Positions 55,637-64,000 of a stretch of DNA of 64,000 nucleotides are shown here, piece by piece. Positions within the stretch are counted from its first letter, which is position 1. Every line of letters starts with the position of its first letter. Under the pieces are notes generated by a model that saw nothing but the letters and a program-made list of their open reading frames with translations, was not told the DNA's origin and did no database searches. This DNA comes from Podospora pseudoanserina. Lineage: Eukaryota > Ascomycota > Sordariomycetes > Sordariales > Podosporaceae. The stretch lies in the NCBI RefSeq assembly GCF_035222485.1, contig NC_085920.1:8046001-8110000 (forward strand). Direction: 5' to 3'. Both the position numbers and the translations under genes were made by a program.

Positions 55637-56371
55637 TTAGGCACCCGCAGTCGTCCGGCTTTGCTGGGCCTGGAGTAAAATCTCCTTATAGAAGAGGGTA
55701 ACCCCCCTCTTCGTGGCCGCATCAACGCTGGTCCTGCTAAAGTTTGGAATTTTGCCCACCTCGACGTAGCCGCAGCTCTTGAATGCCAGCTCGGAGGCGG
55801 AATCTGTCTCTGTTTTCGCCGTCTTTTGTCGGCGTGTAGCCAGATTCGTTAGCATACCTTCATATCCTTTCATTTCTCTCCACAAAAAAAAAAAGAAGAA
55901 AAAAAAAACAGTAACAAAGTCTGTGAAGAAAGTAGGGTAGGTACTCACCAACAGCGACCTCCCCTTCCTCGCGCTCTCATACTCGCACGCTTGAATCAAA
56001 CTCCTCCCCCCTCCTTGCCTCCTGAACTTTTGGCCAACAATCAGCAGGTCGATGACACCTCGGAAATCACCAGCTTGCGACTGATCAAGCTCGACCATGG
56101 CTATCCCGCGGAGGTCCTCGCCCTTTGGCTTCTGGTTTGCATTCTCGGACGGAGGCAGCAGCAGGATGATGATGCGGGTCTGGGCTTGATGCTCTGCTAT
56201 CCGGTCTTTCCACCAGATCAGGAGGCGTTCGAGGGACAGGGGAGGTAAAAAAGGGCCGATGGCGGTGGTGCGGTCGATGTTGATGCCTGAGGCGTAGATG
56301 GCGGCCATGTAAGGAATTAGGTGAGCGTGGTGCTCGGGGTGGAAGACGGATGTCTGAGATGGGGACGTCAT
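55637..56371 (-). CDS. GNAT-family N-acetyltransferase
   Basis: Exon 1 (56371-55949) and exon 2 (55822-55637) flank a 126-nt intron (55948-55823; GTGAGT donor, ATGCTAAC branch, AAAAG acceptor) that contains two T-rich runs. Because its length is divisible by three and it lacks a stop, the frame reads through it. The spliced protein is 202 aa. The acetyl-CoA-binding loop is visible as KFRRQGGGRSLIQACEYESA (Q/R-x-x-G-x-G), after the strand pair VELDQSQAGDFRGVIDLLIV. The C-terminal half, LAFKSCGYVEVGKIPNF, is the usual GNAT end. Acetyl transfer to a small amine is inferred; the substrate is unknown. Confidence 0.88.
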   Translation of the reverse strand: MTSPSQTSVFHPEHHAHLIPYMAAIYASGINIDRTTAIGPFLPPLSLERLLIWWKDRIAEHQAQTRIIILLLPPSENANQKPKGEDLRGIAMVELDQSQAGDFRGVIDLLIVGQKFRRQGGGRSLIQACEYESARKGRSLLVSTYPTFFTDFVTVFFFFFFFLWREMKGYEGMLTNLATRRQKTAKTETDSASELAFKSCGYVEVGKIPNFSRTSVDAATKRGVTLFYKEILLQAQQSRTTAGA

Positions 56372-58513
56372 GGTGACAGATTTTGTATATGATTCAAACT
56401 GATGCGGCTTGTAGTTGACCTGTAGACTCTGTTTCGGTGTGTGGCTGTTATGGTGCTTGCATCTCGGTTTATGGTGGTGTTGTCAGAGTCATAGGGGAAG
56501 CACAAGTGAAAGTGATGTCCAGAGAACTCGTGAGATATTTACTGATGCTGTGGGTCAGGTTAACCAGGGGAGAGCACTTAAGGTGACAATAAAGGTAAGA
56601 AAAGAACATTTAAACATCTCAGAGAACAAGCATGCTGAGAGGGGCAAGAACAGTCGAGGTATGAAACATTGCTTCTTCCTGGGAGAAGACGGGGGGGAGG
56701 GGGGTGTGATAGGGAGGGGAGGGTGGGGGGCATCACTGCTTCTTGAACCATGGCTCAACAGACGGGAAAGCGAGAGGTAAACGACGAACCTTGGGGGGCC
56801 AGTACTTGGTCGTGTGCACTCGCAAATCTGGATTCACAGGCCATCAAGCTTCACCGGTCCTTCGTGATAGGGACGGGATGTTGGGAGCAGGCGGGAAAGG
56901 TTCTTTGCATCTGCATATGCGTATGCATGCAGATGTATAGTATTGTTCTGTTGAGATGCGGTTAAGTGGCTTGTCCGTCATCGGGGAATGGGAAGCTGCT
57001 CCCCCTTGCTGCCAGGGACACAGCACCATCTACACACCATTCCCACACTTGCCAGCCCAAGATGTGGAAAGGTCCCGTCACAATGCTGCAGAAAAAAAAA
57101 ACCTAAGAAACAGGGACAGCCAGGGGTTCCCGCTTGGTTTAAGGCTGAATTAGGACCTTGTTCCCAGTTCGCAGTGGCTGCCACATCCTCGTTAGTGCGG
57201 GGGTTCTCTTCAGCAAACAGGGTCTCTTATCATGATTTCTTCGAGTCCCATTCTGGATTTCTCTCCTGCTGCGAGGATCCGAATGTTTTCCTCTCACCGA
57301 ATTGCAACACCTTAACAAAAACGGTCTTCCCCACAACCGATGCTTGTGTGACAGGTGAGGTTGTTGACGCAGATCATTCCGGGCCTGGCAGCGGCGGCCA
57401 CTTAGCCCGCGGGTGTGTGGGCTTCCTTCGGCAAGACGCGCGCAGCGACCTCGGGCCCTGTTTACCGACATGACGCCCACTATGACTTCCCAGCCACTGG
57501 GCCGCCAATACAACCTCACCACGCTCACTCCCTACGGGCTCTTTGACCAGGAGCATGGATCTCAGGAGGGATGGAAAGTATGGCACTTGACCGCTGTCAC
57601 GATCATTCTTTCACGCTTCCTGTTGCACAATCACAGTCACGGCCCCGATGAGAATGCTGTGCTGGGTTGAACATCGGGCAATGCCGGCTTTACTTCACGA
57701 CGTCAACTCTCTGATGTACGCTTAATTGTCGTCACATGCGGTCCCACCACGACAGCTTCATGCTATTGCTAGGTACGGAGTAGATCAAATTCACCGTCCC
57801 AATACCCGCCACACAGCCGCAGAATGCAAGTCAGGATCACTGAGTGGGCTTGCGGATGGGGATTCCGCTTCCGGACCGGTCTTCAGCCCTATCAGACTGG
57901 CAGTTGCTGTCGCATCTGCTTCATGCTCGATCAGATGGGCCGTTCCCGTCAGCGTAGCGAATGGCCTCCCGTCGTTGCAAGACCACTGTTGGACTCCGAG
58001 TACGACGGCTTTCCCATTGGCAGCCCGGCAGCCCGGCATCTCGGCGGACGGCGACACAGTCAGCTTGATCCTACCTGCGATACCATTGGGACTTCTCGCA
58101 GCTCTAATGGGGCCAAGAAGGCGGCTGGTGATAACACCATATCGATTACTGTGCTGGTGAGGGGCATCCTTGCCTCAGCTCAGCTGGCCATTGACATGCG
58201 CAGTCTGGGAGACTGGATACCATTTTTCTTGCCGTTTCTAGTTTCGGATTGCATTGCTTGGGAATATTAGGTGCAGATTCCGTCGTCTTATCCACTTTCT
58301 GGTTTTATCGTACGGTATTTTCTCCCCGTCTTTTTCTTCCTCATTCTGCTGTCCTCGTGCGGTCGTCGTCGGTTGCCTCCCGTTCTGCTACGTTGAAATA
58401 GTTCCCGTTCGGCCCCGCCCCCGCCCCCGCAACACCAACACAACATCAACGCACGCTGTTGATCATTGCTGTGAACCGCCTGTCGACAGCTCGTCACTAG
58501 CCCTTTTGGCACC
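56372..58513. other. Divergent intergenic region, no supported gene
   Basis: The 2.1-kb region upstream of the GNAT and PLD genes holds short frames only, for example one from 57470 of 66 codons with no domain. I see no RNA gene. Confidence 0.5.
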
Positions 58514-61500
58514 ATGGTTATCCACTCCCTCCTTCGCAAGGCCAAGCAGGGGCTCAATGACATTTTGCCCGGAGAGGACAAGCATTCGCACACGCACGAG
58601 GGTTACCAATGTCGTGAGAGCGAGTGTGCAGAATTCAGCGAGAACCGCCATTGCTCATTTGCCCCTCGGTCGAGAGGGAATGCGAAGTGGTATGTGGATG
58701 GCGCAACCTACTTTTGGGCCATCTCCATGGCTATTGAAGGTTCATAACCCCCATGTCTCATCAGTCACACTCAAGAAATCCGCTAATCTGGTCCAGAGGC
58801 CCGAGAGTCCATCTACATTCTCGATTGGTGGCTGAGGTAATGCCGACCCGTCCTCACCGTCTCAGAAGGAATCTTGTTTGGGTCTTGTGACAACCAGCTG
58901 ACCGCTTCGTATTTGCACATCACAGCCCCGAACTGTACCTGCGCCGACCCCCGGCCCAGAATGAGAAATACCGCCTGGACAGACTGCTCAAAGCCGCAGC
59001 TGAGCGAGGGGTGAGGGTCTATGTACTCGTCTACAAGGAGGTCGAGGCTGCTTTGACTCGTGAGTTCATCTTGACACGGACACGCAGGGGTATCCATACT
59101 CATCACTGTCATAGTAAACTCGGCTGTAAGAGACAATGCTTACCCGTTGACGTTAAACCTGACTTGATCAGAAACTGAGACCGTGACAGCACACCAAGAA
59201 TCATCTTCAGGGACTCCATCCCAACATCAAAGTGTTCAGATATCCCGACCATCATCCAGCCAAGAATGTTGTCTCGGGCCTCCAAGACCTCCACACAAGT
59301 CTCGTGAGCCTCGATCTCAAGAACTTTAACCTTGCCAAAGCATCACAGAGCGCTGTTGAGGGTCTGTATGGTACCGCCGATGATGTGGTTCTTTTCTGGG
59401 CACACCATGAAAAGCTCTGTCTCGTTGACGGCAGGGTGGCTTTCATGGGTGGCTTAGATATGTGTAAGTCCCAGTGGTAACTGCAAGACCTGAATATCTG
59501 CTAACAACATGTCAAGGCTTTGGTAGATACGACACGAACAGTAAGTCTCGTGGGTATAAATAGTCCAAGGACATCAGCTCACCATAATAGGCCATCCCAT
59601 TGCCGACGCGCACCCAGGTAATCTGGACAACATCATTTTTCCGGGACAAGATTTCAACAACGCGAGAGTGTATGATTTTGAGGAGGTCAACAAATGGGAA
59701 AACAACAAGCGTAAGTGGAACCAACACTTGCCATGCAGTTGGTTGATACTGACAATTCTAGTCGACCGGACTAAGGCATCGAGAATGGGGTGGGCCGACG
59801 TTGCTATCAGCTTGTCTGGGCCGATTGTGGACAGCTTGGCCACGCATTTCTGTGAACGATGGTTCGTTGCAGCCTCCGTCGTGTTGCCCAGTGTACTAAC
59901 CCAAAGCTAGGAACTACATCTTTGACAAGAAATACTCGGGTCGTACTAACTTGAAGGTCCACCGTCTCACGGCCCCTGGAGTTCAAAAACACTCCGATTA
60001 TGGCGCCCATGCCTTGATGGATCAAGGAGAAGAGCTCCTGGGCGGCGTTCAGTCCAAGATCACCTCCAAGCTGGGCAAATTCTGGGGAGGAGGTGGAGAA
60101 GAGGCCGGTGTTTCTCAGGTCCAGGCGCCGCCTCATCCTCCTGTCTGCAATGCCAATGAGCACGGCATCGCCAACATCCAGTTGGCGAGAAGTGTCTCGA
60201 AGTGGTCGCTTGGTGTGAGAACCGAGCATTCTATCGCCAACGCCTACATTGACGCCATCACGAACGCTAAGCACTTTGTGTACATTGAGAATCAGGTACG
60301 GGTCTTGTTTATTGTTCAGGGCTATATCGGGCGCTAACCTCTCCGCAGTTCTTCATCACAGCCACCTCCAACAAGCAGAGACCGGTTCGCAACAAGATCG
60401 GCAAAGCCATTGTCGATCGTGTCTTGCGTGCTCACATAAACAATGAAGACTTCCAGATCATTATCATGATGCCTGCGGTTCCTGCCTTTGCTGGCGATCT
60501 CAAGTCTGAAGGTGCCCTTGGCACCCGCGCGATTATGGAGTTCCAGTACAACAGCATCAACCGCGGCGGCAGCAGTATCATCGAGACACTCAGGAGGGAA
60601 GGCGTCCATGACCCTTACAGGTACATCAACTGGTACAATCTCCGCAACTATGACCGCATCAACAGAAGTCAGATCATGACCCGTGCCGAACGCGAGAGCG
60701 GGGTCAGCTACGAAGCTGCCCATCGCGATTTTGAGGACCGGTACAACTCTTCAAACTCTGGCGGGAACAATAGCTACTACCGTCGCTACCAAGCGACCGC
60801 GACTTCCCTGACCGACCAGAGCTGGGACACCGTCTCGCCCTGCTACATGGAGAGCGGCCTGTCCATCCTCGGCGTTCCATGGACTGGTATCCCCGAGGAT
60901 GAGCTCGACTCCTTTGTCTCTGAGCAGCTTTACATCCACACCAAGGTCCTCATCGCTGACGACCAGCTGGTCATCTGCGGTTCTGCCAACCTCAACGACC
61001 GCTCTCAGCTCGGCGACCACGACTCCGAAATTGCCGTCATCATCGAGGACCCGACGCCGATCAGAACTTATATGAATGGCCGCCCGTACACGGCTTCCCA
61101 GTTTGCCACCTCCCTCCGCCGCTTCCTCTACCGCAAGCACCTCGGTCTCGTTCCCCACCAGCATCCCGACCGTCCTGACATCAACTGGACGCCTGTCTCC
61201 CACGACGCGGTCAATCATTACGACTGGGACTCCCCTTCGGACCGCCTCGTCGCCGACCCTCTTTCGCCCGACTTCATCAACTTGTGGCGTGGCACCGCCC
61301 GCCGCAACACGGAAATCTTCAGCAGGGCCTTCCACCCTGTCCCCAACGACAAGGTCAGGACTTGGGAGGATTACGACAACTTCTTCTCCAAGCACTTTGT
61401 CATCCCCGGTGAGCCGGCCGAGCAGGCAGAGGAGGGGTACAAGAACGGCAAGGTCGACTACGGGCACGTTGTCAGGGAGAACTTTCCCGGTGGTGTGGGT

Positions 61501-61632
61501 GAGCTAAAGATGTGGCTCAGCGGCATCAGGGGTAATCTTGTGGAGATGCCGCTCAACTTCTTGATTGACGTCCCTGACATCGCGGAGGATGGGCTGGCGC
61601 TGAACAGCTTGACGGATGAGCTTTATACCTGA
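58514..61632 (+). CDS. Phospholipase D
   Basis: There are ten exons: 58514-58739, 58797-58836, 58926-59059, 59115-59125, 59190-59463, 59517-59540, 59591-59710, 59762-59861, 59911-60295 and 60349-61632. All nine introns (49-89 nt) have GT-AG ends and keep the frame, giving 865 aa. The family hydrolyses phosphatidylcholine to phosphatidic acid. Both HKD motifs are intact: HHEKLCLVD (His210, Lys212, Asp217) and [11 protein letters not shown] (His635, Lys637, Asp642). They are followed by [17 protein letters not shown]. No PX, PH or C2 domain precedes the catalytic core, so this is a short fungal PLD rather than an SPO14-type enzyme. The 11-nt exon 4 and 24-nt exon 6 are unusually small. Confidence 0.95.
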
Positions 61633-62857
61633 TGATACCTGAGGTGGCTTGGATAGAATGGTCTGATTTGGTGTTGGCTAGCTGGTCAGTTGTCGTGAAG
61701 CAATACATGTTCTTTCTCGTTCTCTACCCTCCTCGTTCTTGTGGCATCAGTCTTGTGGCTATGCCTTCAGTAAAATGTCGCCAACACGGAAGCATAGTCT
61801 CCCCGCCGTGGAAAAATGATTCGCCTTCAACATCAAGAAAGGTGTCGAGTCCAATTCGTACTGAACAGACCAACCAAGACTGTCGGGGGCAGCACCTTCC
61901 AACGCTCCCTCTCCATCCTAGCATTTTTTGCTGCGCCGGGAGAGACAGACAAGCAGGTGGCCACGCTGGTAGAGAGGTCCGGCGTCGAGTCTCGGCGCCC
62001 GATTCTTTTTCGGAGCTGGTCTTTGACCTACTCTAACCCTATATTTTTGTTTAGCCAATAACGCATCAACATCTTCTCCGAAGCCACGCGAAGAACAGCA
62101 CCTCATTTCCCATGCCAAAACATGCTATATAAATCTAACCCCCCTGTTCGCTGAAGAGGTATATCTATTCGACCCAAACAAGACCGACAATCTGAATACA
62201 AGACACCAAACTCTCGCTGATCATCAAACCTCTTACACATACCCCTCCCTACCCCCTAAGGACACAATACCTCCCCAAAAACACCCAAAATGGCCCAGGC
62301 AAACCACCCTCTACAGAGTTCGTGACCTCACCCTCGTCTTTTGCTTCGGCGGTGGCGCTCCCGGCACCGGCAGATCCGGCTAATTCGGCAACGTGAAGGC
62401 CGGGTTTACCGTCATGTTAAAGTTCGCAGCTGCGGGTGCGGGTGCTTGCCGATAAGCAGCTATGGCATTTTGAAACGCCGTTGGCGTCAATACTATTATG
62501 ATTGAGGTGCCAGAACTTGGGGCCGCATGAACCTGAGTATTCACTGGCGTCGTTGTTGTAGCTGGGGGAGTCCTCCTCTCAGCCGGAGCTGTGGTGCGAT
62601 GGAATCACAGGCCAAAGAGCCATTCCCAACAAAGGCTAAAGATGGTGAGGAATATCAAGAGAGAGAAGAGGCGGGTGAGGGGCAGTCTGAGGGCACGAAA
62701 AAGAATGTGAAGCATGTTTGCGTGAAAATAGTTGAGTGACAGGGTGCGCAGCTCGGTGATGAACTCGTTGACGGGTATGAATAGATTTCCAATGATTAGA
62801 TGACAGCTCTTTGGTGCCAATGTTATACCTCTCGCGATATAATCGGCGGCGGTGCAT
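61633..62857. other. Convergent intergenic region with two weak frames
   Basis: This 1.2-kb region lies between the stops of PLD and the acyl-CoA-binding protein. On the minus strand, a short hydrophobic frame (about 62605-62715) and an Ala/Pro/Thr-rich frame (62380-62604) lie in line, separated only by a TGA at 62605-62607. They may simply be 3' untranslated sequence. Confidence 0.4.
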
Positions 62858-63294
62858 CTAGTTACCGCCAACAGCCTCGGGTTCCTTGTTGGCGTCATAG
62901 CCGTACTTGGTCTTCATCTCCTCAATCTTGGCCACGTACTGCTCCTGAGCCTGCTCGGGGGTCAAGCCCTTGTTGTCAACGTCTTGCCAGGCGTTGTACT
63001 TGGCCTTGCCCTGTTATGGTGATGTCGGGTTAGCGGGTGCCGCGGAGGGAACATAGAGGAGGAGGTGGACGCACTTTGAGGTCGAACATGCCAGGCTTGG
63101 TGGCATCGGCAATCTTCTCGCCAGTGGCGACCTTGTAGAGACCTGAAGAGCACAACATGTTAGATGACGCTGACAGACTAGTGTAAGGAGAGACTGGACG
63201 CACCATAGATCTCGAGGAGATCCTCGTTGGAGGGCTTGGAAGTCAACTTCTTGGAGTCGACAACAGCCTTCTGGAAAGCCTCGCTCTGAGCCAT
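62858..63294 (-). CDS. acb1: Acyl-CoA-binding protein
   Basis: There are three exons: 63294-63204, 63142-63075 and 63010-62858. Introns of 61 nt and 64 nt both have GTGCGT donors and CAG acceptors, giving 103 aa, close to the usual 86-105 aa of the family. The ACB fold is recognisable: FQKAVVDSKKLTSKPSNEDL, then IYGLYKVATGEKIADATKPG, then MFDLKGKAKYNAWQDV, with the conserved ligand-binding Lys and Tyr residues. The protein binds medium- to long-chain acyl-CoA esters in the cytosol, buffering and delivering them for lipid synthesis. It has no signal peptide. Confidence 0.97.
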
Positions 63295-64000
63295 TTTTGC
63301 GGTAGTGTGTGAAGGGTTTGGAAAAGGGAAATCTCTAGTGCCTGCTGTGCTGAGTGCTGGTTGTATAGTTAGGGAATCTGTCAAGTGTCGCAAGTGTTGA
63401 GGAGAAGAGATCTGGACCTGTTTGTTGGGGTCATGGCGGGGTCAGCTAGGTCAGGCACGGGGTGGTTAAGCCGGAAAGCGCGGGGTCAATTGCTTGTCCT
63501 GACCATGTGGAGCACATGCGAGCATGTGAGTGGAAGGGAGGTGGGCCGTGAGGTCATCCTCCATCCAAATCCGAACACAAGACGGGCTTGTCAGACGGGA
63601 ACGGAGTTTTCGAGAGAGAGTCTGATAGCGGGAGGCAGGTGGAAATAAGGATGCTTGTTGAGAGGGCATTTGAGCGTTCCCACAATACCATCGTACGAAC
63701 ACGGAGCCTCAACTTAAGGGCCATCGAAATCTCCAAGCACTGGTGCACTGGCAGTCTCTCCATCTTGGTGTGAGATCCATCAACACAATGACCTCAAAAC
63801 GATGACAGGAAGTAGGTTTTGAGAAAAGTATGTTACCGGAAGGATACAGCCACCATCATACATTTCCAGTCAAGAAATTTGGGAGCGGCCAGTGGTGGCT
63901 TTGTGTTTGGCAACGTGACAGCAAGGACAGACTCTTAAGAGCTTCGAATCTCACCACCCCAATGTACAGTCGACACGAACAATCAGCCACTTATCGACAG
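63295..64000. other. Upstream region of acyl-CoA-binding protein gene
   Basis: The last 706 bases contain the promoter of this gene and nothing else I can support up to the window edge. Confidence 0.5.

Overview
This window looks like nuclear DNA of a filamentous ascomycete, most likely a Sordariomycete and possibly of the order Sordariales. Protein-coding genes are broken by short introns of about 49-190 nt. The introns have GTRNGT-type donors, CTAAC/CTGAC-type branch sites and YAG acceptors. The encoded families are typical of Pezizomycotina. I recognise 23 protein genes, one of them cut by the left edge. I see no rRNA, convincing tRNA, transposon, CRISPR array or virus-derived sequence. 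No gene cluster or operon is evident; it reads as a mosaic of housekeeping, secretory/cell-surface and regulatory genes. Most predicted frames were re-spliced by hand, and every exon junction quoted preserves the reading frame.

Layout, left part (1-14 kb): a glutamine-rich SNF11/SS18-like protein (-, partial); a secreted GDSL/CE16-type esterase (-); histidinol-phosphate aminotransferase (+) with GCN4/CPC1-like promoter motifs; a DFG5/DCW1-type GH76 cell-wall protein (-); two related small secreted, probably GPI-anchored proteins in divergent orientation (- and +); and a fungal MscL-type channel with a cysteine-pair tail (-).

Middle part (14-43 kb): DNA topoisomerase II (-); a 4.2-kb gene-poor stretch; an APSES/KilA-N (Xbp1-like) regulator (+); a small Cys/His-rich protein (+); the TPR co-chaperone CNS1 (-); a DHA1-type MFS transporter (-); an uncharacterised protein whose HExxH metallopeptidase motif is created by splicing (-); inositol monophosphatase (-); a single-pass membrane protein of a fungal family (-); and a membrane-anchored histidine acid phosphatase (-).

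Right part (43-64 kb): a low-complexity hypothetical protein (-); SEC62 (+); tyrosyl-DNA phosphodiesterase 1 (-) divergent from a membrane protein-disulfide-isomerase-like protein (+); a GNAT acetyltransferase (-); a ten-exon phospholipase D with an 11-nt microexon (+); and acyl-CoA-binding protein (-).

Functional links are thematic only. SEC62 and the PDI-like protein serve the ER. The GH76 protein, the two GPI-type proteins and the esterase act at the cell surface. TOP2 and TDP1 both concern topoisomerase chemistry: TDP1 removes trapped topoisomerase adducts, chiefly those of topoisomerase I. Nothing in the layout proves joint regulation. The least explained items are the HELAH protein, the Cys-pair tail on MscL, the inverted pair of GPI-type paralogues and the stop-free introns.
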